Shown here one piece after another: positions 21,282-29,695 of a stretch of 64,000 nucleotides of DNA; the first letter of the stretch is position 1; each line of letters starts with the position of its first letter. Under the pieces are notes generated by a model. It was not told the origin of the DNA. It saw only the letters and a program-made list of their open reading frames with translations, and made no database searches. A program made the translations under genes and the position numbers. The stretch comes from Nocardioidaceae bacterium (lineage in GTDB: Bacteria > Actinomycetota > Actinomycetes > Propionibacteriales > Nocardioidaceae), in contig CP076053.1 of assembly GCA_018672315.1 (NCBI GenBank), forward strand, positions 3,273,827 to 3,337,826, written 5' to 3'.

Positions 21282-22535
21282 GTGACTGTGACAGACGAGA
21301 CTGCTGTGTCGAGCGCGATCGAGACCGCACCGCGCGGCAAGGTCAGCTCCCACCTGCACCCCGAGGGATCCTTCGACCTGGCCGACCACCCGGTGCCGAC
21401 CGGCCGTGAGGAGATCTGGCGCTTCACACCGCTCAAGCGCCTCAAGGGCCTCCACGACGACGCGTCGCTGGCGGGCAGCCTGGAGGTCGAGGTGTCGGCC
21501 GCGGATGGCGTGAGCGTCGACCAGGTGGGCGCCGACCACGCGGCCCGCGGTTCCTCGGGCCTGGTGCCCCGCGACCGGGTCTCGGCCCGCGCTTGGGACG
21601 CCGCCGACGGCGCCATCGTCGTCACGGTGCCCACGGAGCAGGTCGTCGAGGCCGCCACCACGCTCACCTTCAAGGGTGCGGGCGTCGAGGACGGCACGGC
21701 CGGTCACGTGGTCATCCGGGCGGAGAAGTTCTCCCGGGCGACGGTCGCTCTCGTGTTCGAGGGCAGTGCCACCGCCGCCGACAACGTCGAGATCGTCGTC
21801 GAGGACGGCGCGGAGCTGACCGTGGTCTCGCTGCAGGACTGGGCCGACGACGCGGTGCACCACTCGACGCAGTTCGCCAGGGTCGGGCGCGACGCCCGGC
21901 TGCGCCACGTCTCGGTCTCCTTCGGGGGTGACGTGGTGCGCCACGACACGACCGCGGAGTACGCCGGCCCCGGCGGTGAGGTCGAGATGCTCGGCCTCTA
22001 CTTCGCCGACGAGGGTCAGCACATCGAGCACCGGCTCTTCGTCGACCACAACGAGCCGCGTACGCGTTCCAACGTCTCCTACAAGGGAGCCCTGCAGGGT
22101 CAGGGCGCGCACTCGGTGTGGATCGGCAACGTGCTGATCCGCAAGGAGGCCACCGGCATCGAGACCTACGAGGAGAACCGCAACCTCGTGCTCACCGACG
22201 GCTGCCAGGCCGACTCGGTGCCGAACCTGGAGATCGAGACGGGTGAGATCGAGGGAGCGGGGCACGCCTCGGCGACCGGCCGCTTCGACGACAACCAGCT
22301 GTTCTACCTGCGCAGCCGCGGCATCGACGAGGTCGAGGCCCGTCGGCTGGTCGTGCACGGCTTCTTCAACGAGCTCGTGCGACGCATCGGCGTGCCCGAG
22401 CTGGAGAGCCGGCTCTCCTCCGCCGTCGAGGCGGAGCTCGCGAAGGAGGTCGGCGCCGTGAGCACCTCGGCGCCGACGACCGCGGTGCCGGCCGAGGCGC
22501 CGCGTCCGGTCGAGCACGACGGAGGTGCGTCCTGA
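21282..22535 (+). CDS. sufD: Fe-S cluster assembly protein SufD
   Basis: 417 residues. SufD pairs with SufB in the SufBCD scaffold. Seen here: REEIWRFTPLKRLKGL near the N-terminus, a beta-helix core, and the C-terminal family block GRFDDNQLFYLRSRGIDEVE followed by LVVHGFFNELV. Start taken at GTG 21282 (MTVTDETAVSS); a second GTG two codons on is possible, and an ATG at 21135 would add unrelated basic sequence. AAGGA lies 13 nt upstream, rather far. The stop overlaps the next ATG (TGATG). Confidence 0.92.
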   Translation: MTVTDETAVSSAIETAPRGKVSSHLHPEGSFDLADHPVPTGREEIWRFTPLKRLKGLHDDASLAGSLEVEVSAADGVSVDQVGADHAARGSSGLVPRDRVSARAWDAADGAIVVTVPTEQVVEAATTLTFKGAGVEDGTAGHVVIRAEKFSRATVALVFEGSATAADNVEIVVEDGAELTVVSLQDWADDAVHHSTQFARVGRDARLRHVSVSFGGDVVRHDTTAEYAGPGGEVEMLGLYFADEGQHIEHRLFVDHNEPRTRSNVSYKGALQGQGAHSVWIGNVLIRKEATGIETYEENRNLVLTDGCQADSVPNLEIETGEIEGAGHASATGRFDDNQLFYLRSRGIDEVEARRLVVHGFFNELVRRIGVPELESRLSSAVEAELAKEVGAVSTSAPTTAVPAEAPRPVEHDGGAS

Positions 22536-22861
22536 TGGCGTACGCGGAGGTCTGCCGGCTCGAGGACCTGGCCGACAACAAGCCGCACCAGCTCACCGTC
22601 GACGGGTTCGACCTGGCCGTCGTGAAGGTCGACGACGCGGTGTACGCCGTGGACGACCTCTGCACGCACGCCGCGGTGTCCCTGTCCGAGGGCGACGTCG
22701 AGAACTGCCGCATCGAGTGCTGGATGCACGGCTCGATGTTCGACCTGCGCACCGGCGAGCCGAGCGGCCCGCCCGCCACCGAGCCGGTCGCGACGTACGC
22801 CACCAAGATCGAGGACGGCCTCGTGCTCGTCGACATCGACCAGCAGACCAACGACGCCTGA
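22535..22861 (+). CDS. Rieske-type [2Fe-2S] ferredoxin (non-heme iron oxygenase ferredoxin-like)
   Basis: 108 residues. The two Rieske motifs are present: CTHAAVSLSEG and CWMHGSMFD (C-x-H and C-x2-H ligands), in a single small domain with no signal peptide. It resembles the ferredoxin components of aromatic-ring dioxygenases. In actinobacterial suf operons such a gene commonly sits between sufD and sufC, presumably as an electron carrier or a client or carrier of the assembled cluster; its role is not established. It overlaps the sufD stop by one base. Confidence 0.9.
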   Translation: MAYAEVCRLEDLADNKPHQLTVDGFDLAVVKVDDAVYAVDDLCTHAAVSLSEGDVENCRIECWMHGSMFDLRTGEPSGPPATEPVATYATKIEDGLVLVDIDQQTNDA

Positions 22862-22895
22862 CCGGCGTCCACCCGATTCGAACGAAGGACACGAC

Positions 22896-23660
22896 ATGTC
22901 AACTCTGGAGATCCGCAACCTGCACGTCAGCGTCGACACCGAGGACGGTCCCAAGGAGATCCTCAAGGGCGTCGACCTCGTGATCGACGACGGCGAGGTG
23001 CACGCGATCATGGGGCCCAACGGCTCGGGCAAGTCGACGCTCGCGTACTCGATCGCCGGACACCCGAAGTACCAGGTCACCTCCGGCGAGGTGCTCCTCG
23101 ACGGCGAGGACGTGCTGGCCATGGAGGTCGACGAGCGTGCCCGGGCGGGCCTCTTCCTCGCGATGCAGTACCCGGTCGAGGTGCCCGGTGTGTCCGTGGC
23201 GAACTTCCTGCGTACGGCGAAGACCGCCATCGACGGCGAGGCCCCCAAGCTGCGCACGTGGGTCAAGGACGTCAACTCCGCGCTGGAGCAGGTCGACCTG
23301 GACAAGTCCTTCAGCCAGCGCTCGGTCAACGAGGGCTTCTCCGGCGGTGAGAAGAAGCGTCACGAGATCGCCCAGCTGGAGCTGCTGGACCCGAAGGTCG
23401 CCGTGCTGGACGAGACCGACTCGGGTCTCGACATCGACGCGCTGCGCGTCGTGTCCGACGGCGTCAACCGGTTCGCCGCGAACGGTGACAAGGGCGTCCT
23501 GCTGATCACGCACTACACGCGCATCCTGCGCTACATCAAGCCCGACAAGGTGCACGTCTTCGTCGACGGCCGCGTCGCCGAGCAGGGCGGTCCCGAGCTG
23601 GCCGACCAGCTCGAGGCCGAGGGCTACGACCGCTTCGTGAAGGCGGGGGCCCAGGCCTGA
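22896..23660 (+). CDS. sufC: Fe-S cluster assembly ATPase SufC
   Basis: 254 residues. ABC-type ATPase that drives conformational change in SufBCD. Seen here: Walker A IMGPNGSGKSTLAYSIAGHP, the SufC-specific signature EGFSGGEKKRHEIAQLELL, Walker B VAVLDETDSGLDIDAL, and the H-loop LITHYTRILRYIKPD. ATG at 22896 after GAAGGA. The stop shares one base with the sufS start. Confidence 0.97.
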   Translation: MSTLEIRNLHVSVDTEDGPKEILKGVDLVIDDGEVHAIMGPNGSGKSTLAYSIAGHPKYQVTSGEVLLDGEDVLAMEVDERARAGLFLAMQYPVEVPGVSVANFLRTAKTAIDGEAPKLRTWVKDVNSALEQVDLDKSFSQRSVNEGFSGGEKKRHEIAQLELLDPKVAVLDETDSGLDIDALRVVSDGVNRFAANGDKGVLLITHYTRILRYIKPDKVHVFVDGRVAEQGGPELADQLEAEGYDRFVKAGAQA

Positions 23661-24958
23661 TGAGCACCGGACAGGTGACGGAGACGCCGCGCGTGGCGCA
23701 GGTCGGGCAGCTGCTGCCCGACCTGGAGGTCGTGCGCGCGGACTTCCCGATCCTGTCCCGCACCGTCGGCGACGGCCAGCCGCTGGTGTACCTGGACTCC
23801 GCGAACACCTCGCAGAAGCCGCAGGTCGTCATCGACACGATGGTCGACCACCTCGAGCACCACAACGCCAACGTCGCGCGCGCGATGCACACCCTGGGGG
23901 CCGAGTCCTCCGAGGCGTTCGAGGTCGCCCGCGACGTCGTGGCCTCGTTCATCGGGGCGACGGCGCGCGAGGAGGTCGTCTTCACCAAGAACGCCTCCGA
24001 GGCGCTGAACCTGCTGGCCCAGACCCTGGCCTGGGCACCGGGCGACCTGCGCGTCGGGCCGGGCGACGAGGTGCTGGTCACCGAGATGGAGCACCACTCC
24101 AACATCGTGCCGTGGCAGCTCTTGTGCGAGCGGACGGGCGCGACGCTGCGGTGGATCGGCCTCACCGACGAGGGTCGCCTCGACCTGGAGCACCTCGACG
24201 ACCTGCTGACCGAGCGCACGAAGGTGCTCAGCCTGACGTGGGTCTCCAACATGCTCGGCACCGTCAATCCTGTCGCCGGGCTCGCCGCGAAGGCCAAGGC
24301 CCTCGGTGCGCTCGTCGTCGTCGACGGCTCCCAGGCCGTGCCGCAGATGCCGGTCGACGTCGGTGCCCTCGGGGCGGACTTCCTGGCCTTCACCGGGCAC
24401 AAGTGTGTCGGCCCCACCGGCATCGGCGTGCTGTGGGGACGCTCCGAGGTCTTCTCCCAGCTGCCCCCGTTCATGGGGGGCGGCGAGATGATCGAGACGG
24501 TCACCATGGAGCGGTCGACGTACGCGGGGTTGCCCCACCGTTTCGAGGCGGGCACCCCACCCATCGTCGAGGCGGTGGGCCTGGGTGCTGCCCTGACCTA
24601 CCTGCGGGACCTCGGGATGGACGCGGTGCACGCCCACGAGCGCGCCGTCACCGCGCAGCTGCTCGAGGGCCTGCAGACGGTGCCGGGCGTCCGTGTGCTG
24701 GGCCCGACCGACATGACCGACCGCGGGGGCGCGGTGAGCTTCGAGCTCGCCGGCGTGCACCCGCACGACGTCGCCCAGGTGCTCGACAGCCGGGGTGTGG
24801 CGGTGCGGGCCGGTCACCACTGCGCGAAGCCCGCCCACGCGCGGCTGGGGGTGCAGAGCTCGACACGCGCCTCGGGCTACCTGTACACGACGCCCTCCGA
24901 GGTGGAGGCTCTGATCGACGGTCTCGGTGCGTGCCTCGACTACTTCGGACGGAGGTGA
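23660..24958 (+). CDS. sufS: Cysteine desulfurase SufS
   Basis: 432-residue PLP enzyme (group II NifS family) that removes sulfur from cysteine and passes it to SufU. Seen here: YLDSANTSQKPQVVIDTM near the N-terminus; EMEHHSNIVPWQLLCERTG; the PLP lysine in FTGHKCVGPTGIGVLWG (Lys248); and the persulfide cysteine in VRAGHHCAKPAHARLG (Cys388). The start overlaps the sufC stop by 1 nt. Confidence 0.96.
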   Translation: MSTGQVTETPRVAQVGQLLPDLEVVRADFPILSRTVGDGQPLVYLDSANTSQKPQVVIDTMVDHLEHHNANVARAMHTLGAESSEAFEVARDVVASFIGATAREEVVFTKNASEALNLLAQTLAWAPGDLRVGPGDEVLVTEMEHHSNIVPWQLLCERTGATLRWIGLTDEGRLDLEHLDDLLTERTKVLSLTWVSNMLGTVNPVAGLAAKAKALGALVVVDGSQAVPQMPVDVGALGADFLAFTGHKCVGPTGIGVLWGRSEVFSQLPPFMGGGEMIETVTMERSTYAGLPHRFEAGTPPIVEAVGLGAALTYLRDLGMDAVHAHERAVTAQLLEGLQTVPGVRVLGPTDMTDRGGAVSFELAGVHPHDVAQVLDSRGVAVRAGHHCAKPAHARLGVQSSTRASGYLYTTPSEVEALIDGLGACLDYFGRR

Positions 24959-24963
24959 GCGCG

Positions 24964-25422
24964 GTGAGCCAGCTCGACTCGCTGTACCAGGACATCATCC
25001 TGGACCACTACAAGAATCCCGTCGGCGCGGGTCTGCGCGAGCCGTACGCCGTCGAGGTGCACCACGTGAACCCGACCTGCGGCGACGAGATCACCCTGCG
25101 CCTCACCCTGGAGGGCGACGGCGACGACCGGCGCGTCGCCGACGTCTCCTACGACGCCGAGGGCTGCTCGATCAGCCAGGCGGGCGCCTCGGTCGCCCAC
25201 GAGCAGCTGGTCGGTCGTCCCGTGCCCGCAGCACTGGAATCGCTGGCGGGGTTCAAGGCGTTGATGCAGTCCAAGGGCAGGCCCGAGACCGAGCCCGACG
25301 AGGACCTGCTTGGCGACGGCGTCGCCTTCGTGGGCGTCGCGAAGTTCCCCGGCCGCGTGAAGTGCGCCCTGCTGGCCTGGATGGCCTTCGAGGACGCGTT
25401 GCACCAGAGCAACCAGACCTGA
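24964..25422 (+). CDS. sufU: SUF system sulfur acceptor protein SufU
   Basis: 152 residues. In Gram-positive bacteria SufU is a zinc-dependent sulfurtransferase that accepts sulfur from SufS. Seen here: LYQDIILDHYKNP at the N-terminus and the three zinc cysteines in NPTCGDEITLRL, DAEGCSISQAGASV and GRVKCALLAWMAFEDAL. I chose GTG 24964, which has GGAGG 8 nt upstream; GTG 24955 would overlap the sufS stop but abuts the Shine-Dalgarno. Confidence 0.95.
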   Translation: MSQLDSLYQDIILDHYKNPVGAGLREPYAVEVHHVNPTCGDEITLRLTLEGDGDDRRVADVSYDAEGCSISQAGASVAHEQLVGRPVPAALESLAGFKALMQSKGRPETEPDEDLLGDGVAFVGVAKFPGRVKCALLAWMAFEDALHQSNQT

Positions 25423-25442
25423 CAATCGACGAGGAGGCCCCC

Positions 25443-25862
25443 ATGGCCGAGCCGATCAAGCACGACACGACCGCTGCTGCCACGCAGCCCGACCACTCCG
25501 ACCTGCAGCAGGTCACGGACGCGGCGAACTCCCCGCAGCCCGTCGCCGGCACCGCGGTCACGGTCGAGGACGTCACCGAGGCGATGAAGGACGTCGTCGA
25601 CCCCGAGCTGGGCATCAACGTCGTCGACCTCGGCCTCGTCTACGGGGTGCACGTCGAGCCTGACCAGTCCGCGGTCATCGACATGACGCTGACCTCGGCG
25701 GCGTGCCCGCTGACCGACGTCATCATGGACCAGACCGACCAGGCCCTGGAGGGCCTCGTCAACGGTGTCCACATCAACTGGGTCTGGATGCCGCCGTGGG
25801 GCCCGGACAAGATCACCGACGACGGCCGGGAGCAGCTGCGCGCCCTGGGCTTCAACGTCTGA
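25443..25862 (+). CDS. sufT: SufT/MIP18 family (DUF59) Fe-S maturation factor
   Basis: 139 residues. A DUF59/MIP18 domain occupies about residues 40-139, with the core EAMKDVVDPELGINVVDLGL, SAACPLTDVIMDQ containing the conserved cysteine, and the end WMPPWGPDKITDDGREQLRA. Such proteins help deliver Fe-S clusters. The N-terminal 40 residues are Ala/Gln/Thr rich and probably disordered. The ATG follows GAGGAGG. Last recognised suf gene; the next gene starts 7 nt after its stop. Confidence 0.92.
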   Translation: MAEPIKHDTTAAATQPDHSDLQQVTDAANSPQPVAGTAVTVEDVTEAMKDVVDPELGINVVDLGLVYGVHVEPDQSAVIDMTLTSAACPLTDVIMDQTDQALEGLVNGVHINWVWMPPWGPDKITDDGREQLRALGFNV

Positions 25863-25869
25863 TCAGTCC

Positions 25870-26529
25870 GTGACCGACCCGGCGGCGCGCGTGGTCCGCG
25901 TGGCCGCCGACCGCGTCGCGCGATGGTGCGACAACTTCGTCGCCGCCCACGGGGGGACGGTGTGGGCGGTCGACGACGGCTGCGTGACGCTGCAGGCCGC
26001 TGACGGCTCCTGGGCGCACCTGCAGGCGCCGTTCGGTCGCGAGGTCCCACCGGAAGCCGCGATGAGTGCCGGCACCGCCGTCCAGGCACTGGCCGCGGCG
26101 TGCGAGCCGCCGCCCGACTGGGGGGTGCTGCTGGTGCGGAGGGGCGGGTTCGCCGTGGTGCGCCTGAGCGGGCGCGAGCCCCGCGGACGCAAGGTCGGGC
26201 AGCGGCACGTCCAGGGGCGCACCAAGGCCGGAGGTCAGTCGCAGCAGCGGTTCGCGAGGCGGCGGGCCAACCAGGCGATCGCGGCGTACGAGGCGGCAGC
26301 CGGTCACGCGGCGAGGATCCTCGCGCCGTCGGATGCTCCCGCGGTGCCGCTCGTCGTCGTCGGCGGGGACCGCGCCGGGATCGAGGCCGTGCTCGCCGAT
26401 CCGCGGCTCCGTACGCTCGGCGAGGCCGTCGTCAGGGATCTCCTCGACGTGCCGGACCCGACGGGGAAGGTGCTGGACGCGGCCGTGGAGTCCGCGTGCG
26501 CCGTGCGTGTCACCGTCCGCAACGCCTGA
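25870..26529 (+). CDS. acVLRF1 family peptidyl-tRNA hydrolase (Vms1-like release factor)
   Basis: 219 residues. The sequence KAGGQSQQRFARRRANQAI near residue 120 is the Gln-containing catalytic loop of the Vms1-like release factor 1 superfamily, which cleaves peptidyl-tRNA on stalled or split ribosomes. The actinobacterial branch is annotated acVLRF1. Other family features are CDNFVAAHGG, the WGVLLVRRGGFAVVRLSGRE strand region, and VVVGGDRAGIEAVLADPRL in the C-terminal half. GTG start 7 nt after sufT, so it is probably co-transcribed with suf. That would couple ribosome rescue to Fe-S stress, but this is inference. Confidence 0.82.
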   Translation: MTDPAARVVRVAADRVARWCDNFVAAHGGTVWAVDDGCVTLQAADGSWAHLQAPFGREVPPEAAMSAGTAVQALAAACEPPPDWGVLLVRRGGFAVVRLSGREPRGRKVGQRHVQGRTKAGGQSQQRFARRRANQAIAAYEAAAGHAARILAPSDAPAVPLVVVGGDRAGIEAVLADPRLRTLGEAVVRDLLDVPDPTGKVLDAAVESACAVRVTVRNA

Positions 26530-26548
26530 TCCCTCGCTCCGCCGGCTC

Positions 26549-26554
26549 TACGAT
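26549..26554 (+). promoter_or_regulatory. -10 box, leaderless promoter of the phosphotransferase gene
   Basis: TACGAT is followed by 6 nt and GTG 26561. This spacing decides the start of the downstream gene. Confidence 0.55.
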
Positions 26555-26560
26555 CGACCC

Positions 26561-27523
26561 GTGTGGTCACCCGACCCGACCTGGGAGCGGCTCGCAGCCG
26601 TCGGTGACGGCTCCCGCGTCTGGCGCCGCGAGGTGCCCGACCGCGGGCCGTGGGTGGGCAAGCGTCTGGTGTCGCCGCTCGCGCGACACCCGGCAGGCGC
26701 CGAGCTCGACGAGGCCGACCTCGCGCCGCTGGACCCCGGACACGTCCTGTGGTGGCGGCGTGAGGCGGACGTGGTGCAGGCGCGGTGGGCCGAGGGGCTG
26801 CCCGGCCTGCGTGGTCCCGGGGGCGGCCTCGTCGAGGAGGACGACGACGGCGTCACGCTCTGGTGGCCGTGGGTGGAACGACCACCAGCCGACGAGGTCG
26901 CCGTCGCCCACGCCCTCGGCACGCTCACGGCGGCGCGCATCCCGACGGACGCGTGGGTGTGCGACGACCTGGTCGGGGACCGGTGGCGCGGCGTGGAGGC
27001 CACCGGCGGGTGGACCACGCTGGCGGAGACCCCCGCCTCGGAGGTCGCCCGGGCGGTGTGGGGCCGACGGACCGAGTGGCGTGGGCGCCTCGCCGCACTG
27101 CCGCGCGTGGTCACCCACGGGGACGTGACGCCCGGCAACCTGCTCGGTCGCGCGGGAGCCGCGCACAGCCTGAGCCCGGGCGCAGCCACCGTGGTCGCCT
27201 GCGACTGGTCGGCGGCCGGGACGGGCCCGGTCGGTCTCGACCTCGGCTTCTTCGCCCTCCACACGAGGTCGAGACTCCTGCCGCTGGCCGACGCGTACGT
27301 CACCGCCGCCGAGGCGGCGGGCGTGAGGGTGCAGCCCGACGACGTGCTGCTCGGGGCGCGGGTCCACATGGCCTTCACCGTGCTGACCAGGCTCGACCGC
27401 GTGCTCGAGAGGGTGCGTGGGGGAGAGGGCGGGTGGTCGGCGAAGCTGCGCCATCCCGCCGTGGCTCCGTCGGTGCGCGCTCTGCAGCGGGCGTACGCCG
27501 ACATCGAGCCGATGCTCACCTGA
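26561..27523 (+). CDS. Aminoglycoside phosphotransferase (APH) family protein
   Basis: 320 residues with the kinase-like APH fold. Seen here: the catalytic HGDVTPGNLLG (Brenner motif) near residue 187, and CDWSAAGTGPVGLDLGFFA supplying the metal-binding Asp. The N-terminal lobe is unusual: the glycine-rich loop and ATP lysine are not obvious. The substrate is unknown; the family includes sugar, choline, homoserine and antibiotic kinases, so resistance should not be assumed. Start GTG 26561 is supported by a leaderless -10. Convergent with ecfT, 3 nt apart. Confidence 0.78.
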   Translation: MWSPDPTWERLAAVGDGSRVWRREVPDRGPWVGKRLVSPLARHPAGAELDEADLAPLDPGHVLWWRREADVVQARWAEGLPGLRGPGGGLVEEDDDGVTLWWPWVERPPADEVAVAHALGTLTAARIPTDAWVCDDLVGDRWRGVEATGGWTTLAETPASEVARAVWGRRTEWRGRLAALPRVVTHGDVTPGNLLGRAGAAHSLSPGAATVVACDWSAAGTGPVGLDLGFFALHTRSRLLPLADAYVTAAEAAGVRVQPDDVLLGARVHMAFTVLTRLDRVLERVRGGEGGWSAKLRHPAVAPSVRALQRAYADIEPMLT

Positions 27524-27526
27524 GCC

Positions 27527-28162
27527 TCACCCTCGAGTGGAGGTCGAGGCATCGATGTCGTCGTCGAGCGCCCCGCGGGCGACCAGTGCCTCGGCCATGG
27601 CGTCGGACCGTCGCAGCGCGCGGACGATCAGAGGGACCGCGAAGGCCGTGGGACTCAACCCGAGACCGCGGGCCAGCTGCGCCTCCCGCACCTGCTGGGC
27701 CAGCGAGACGACCAGGGGCACCGCTCGGATCCCCAGCGCGAGCGAGAGGCCGACACGGTCGGGATCGACACCGAACCGCCGCAACGGACCGACGGCGACG
27801 ACCAGCGCGTCCACCATCGCCGTGGTGCGCGTCGTCAAGGTCACCAGTCCGGCGAGCAGCACGAGGGTGAGCAGCGTCAGCACGATCTCCGCCGCCCGGC
27901 CGGCACCGACCGACAACGTCTGGAAGACCCCGAGCGCCACGAGGATCGGCAGCAGCGGTCGGCACTGCTTCCAGGCCGACCGCATCGGGAGTCCGGCCCC
28001 GGCGTACGCCGCGAGGACCAGCCCCAGCGCGACCGTGACGGACACCCACCCGGGCAGGGCCACGACGAGGCCGCCCACCGCCACGAGCGCGGTGAGCTTG
28101 AGCCCGGGGCGTGCGCGGTGCAGGACCGAGCCGCCCGGCTGGTAGACCCCGAGCTGGCTCAC
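27527..28162 (-). CDS. bioN: ECF transporter transmembrane protein EcfT (BioN-like)
   Basis: 211 residues with about five membrane segments. Energy-coupling component of an ECF vitamin transporter. The coupling motifs that contact the ATPase are visible as the two Ala-Arg-Gly-like triplets, EAQLARGLGLSPTA and MAEALVARGALDD. Start at the GTG overlapping the ATPase stop (GTGA). With bioY and the ATPase upstream it forms a complete biotin transporter, so BioN is the likely identity. Confidence 0.88.
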   Translation of the reverse strand: MSQLGVYQPGGSVLHRARPGLKLTALVAVGGLVVALPGWVSVTVALGLVLAAYAGAGLPMRSAWKQCRPLLPILVALGVFQTLSVGAGRAAEIVLTLLTLVLLAGLVTLTTRTTAMVDALVVAVGPLRRFGVDPDRVGLSLALGIRAVPLVVSLAQQVREAQLARGLGLSPTAFAVPLIVRALRRSDAMAEALVARGALDDDIDASTSTRG

Positions 28163-28860
28163 GGAGCGCCGTCGACGGACATCAGCTCGCGGTAGCTCGC
28201 GATCGCGGCGGCGGGGGCGTCGTCCTCGACGACGCGTCCCTCGTGCACCACCAGCACCCTGTCGAAGTCCGCGAGCAGGTCCAGCTGGTGTGTCACGAGC
28301 ACGACCTGCTGCTCGAGACCGGCGACCACGCGGCTGACCTCGGCGGCGTTGCGCAGGTCGAGCAGCGTCGTCGGCTCGTCCATGACCAGCAGGTCGGGCT
28401 CGGTCACGAGCACGCTGGCGAGAGCCAGCAGCTGCTTCTGCCCGCCGGAGAGCAGGTGGGCGGGATGGTCGCGGTGCTCGGTGAGCCCGAAGCGCTCGAG
28501 GTAGTGGCGTACCCGTTCCTCGACCTGCTCCTTCGGGAGGCGCCTGCGCAGTCCGAAGGCGAGGTCCTCGGCGACGGTCGGCATCACGATCTGGCTGTCG
28601 GGGTCGGTGAAGCAGAACCCCACGCGCCGTCTCACGGCCTTCGTCCTGCGTCGCGTGTCGAGCCCGTCCAGCCGCACGTGGCCGTCCGCCGGGAGGACGA
28701 GCCCGTTCAGAAGCCGCGCCAACGTCGACTTGCCCGACCCGTTGGCACCGATCACACCGATGCGCGCCTCGTCGCCGCGCCATGCCACCTCGCGCAGCAC
28801 CTGTCGCCGCGACGGACCGTCGCCGAAGTGGTGGGAGACGTCGTCGAGCTCGATGAGCAC
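28159..28860 (-). CDS. bioM: ECF transporter ATP-binding protein (BioM-like)
   Basis: 233 residues. Seen here: Walker A VIGANGSGKSTLARLLNG, a Q-loop in CFTDPDSQIVMPTVAEDLAF, signature HLLSGGQKQLLALASVL, Walker B LLVMDEPTTLLDL, and H-loop VTHQLDLLADFD. The TDPDSQIV segment is typical of ECF/cobalt-type ATPases. It lies 3 nt after bioY and overlaps ecfT by 4 nt. Confidence 0.9.
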   Translation of the reverse strand: MLIELDDVSHHFGDGPSRRQVLREVAWRGDEARIGVIGANGSGKSTLARLLNGLVLPADGHVRLDGLDTRRRTKAVRRRVGFCFTDPDSQIVMPTVAEDLAFGLRRRLPKEQVEERVRHYLERFGLTEHRDHPAHLLSGGQKQLLALASVLVTEPDLLVMDEPTTLLDLRNAAEVSRVVAGLEQQVVLVTHQLDLLADFDRVLVVHEGRVVEDDAPAAAIASYRELMSVDGAP

Positions 28861-28863
28861 CGG

Positions 28864-29490
28864 TCAGACGCCTGCCGGATCCTTCGGGGTGCGCGCCGCT
28901 CTCGCGGGGATCAGACCCGGGTACGCCGCGTGGACCCCCTTCGCGACCAGCGCGGCGATCACGGCCTTGGCGACGTCGCCGGGCACGAAGACCGCCGACC
29001 CGGTGGTGGCCTCGAGCAGCGTGACGTCGCCGACGAGGGCGAGCCCGACGATGCCGAAGGCGTAGATCACGACGATGCCGCCGAGGAGGTTTGCGACGAT
29101 GCCGCGCGGCACGGAGTACGGCGTGCCGATCCGCTCGGTGAGCCAGCCGACGGCGTACGCGGCGAAGGGCCAGCCGATGACGAAGCCACCGGTGGGACCG
29201 ACGAAGACGCCGAGACCCGCCGCGCCCGAGGAGAGCAGAGGGAGTCCGACGGCCACCAGCACCACGAAGAGCAGCAGTGCCAGGAAGCCCCGACGCGCAC
29301 CCAGGATCGCCCCCACGAGCATCACGCCGAGCGACTGCGCGGTGATGGGCACGCCGATCGGCATGCTGATCGCGGGCACCGCACCGAGAGCGGCCACGAT
29401 GCCGGCGAACACCGGCACGAGCGTCAGCTCACGGGCGCGGTCGATGGTCGCGGTGTCCGCGCTCCTGTCGTCGTGCGTCTGTTCGCTCAC
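28864..29490 (-). CDS. bioY: Biotin transporter substrate-binding subunit BioY
   Basis: 208 residues with about six membrane segments. BioY is the S-component that binds biotin. Seen here: GVPITAQSLGVMLVGAILGA and GLGVFVGPTGGFVIGWPF, both hallmark BioY loops, and FVPGDVAKAVIAALVAKG near the end. The first 20 residues are hydrophilic. First gene of bioY-bioM-bioN. Upstream on the minus strand TCTACT lies 7 nt before the GTG, a weak leaderless -10. Confidence 0.95.
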   Translation of the reverse strand: MSEQTHDDRSADTATIDRARELTLVPVFAGIVAALGAVPAISMPIGVPITAQSLGVMLVGAILGARRGFLALLLFVVLVAVGLPLLSSGAAGLGVFVGPTGGFVIGWPFAAYAVGWLTERIGTPYSVPRGIVANLLGGIVVIYAFGIVGLALVGDVTLLEATTGSAVFVPGDVAKAVIAALVAKGVHAAYPGLIPARAARTPKDPAGV

Positions 29491-29591
29491 GGCCGTCAGT
29501 AGACCGCAGACGCTCGGTTACCGGACAGTCCGGCGCGTGTCGCCTTGCTCACGCGGGCCTCGCTCGGTTCGGCTCACCCACCGCGGAGTCC

Positions 29592-29597
29592 TAGACT
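29592..29597 (+). promoter_or_regulatory. -10 box for the ABC-F gene
   Basis: TAGACT would start transcription near 29604, leaving a leader of roughly 92 nt that contains a duplicated 13-bp sequence. Confidence 0.4.
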
Positions 29598-29630
29598 CGA
29601 GGGCTGGCCCCCGGCCCCGGCACACGGGGC

Positions 29631-29656
29631 GTGCAGAGGGCCCGTGCAGAGGGCCC
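29631..29656. repeat. 13-bp direct duplication in the ABC-F leader
   Basis: Two adjacent identical copies of GTGCAGAGGGCCC lie in the predicted 5' untranslated region, 40 nt before the start codon. Confidence 0.75.
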
Positions 29657-29695
29657 GTCCGGCCCCACCGACCTCGACCGTGCAGGAGCAGCAGC

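Noticed and set aside
20361-22517. 718-residue open frame on the minus strand across sufB and sufD
   Set aside because: Antisense shadow of two secure suf genes with no recognisable domain.
26561-27523. Antibiotic-resistance call for the APH-family gene
   Set aside because: The HGD motif shows only kinase-like fold membership. Context is biotin transport and suf, with no mobile elements.
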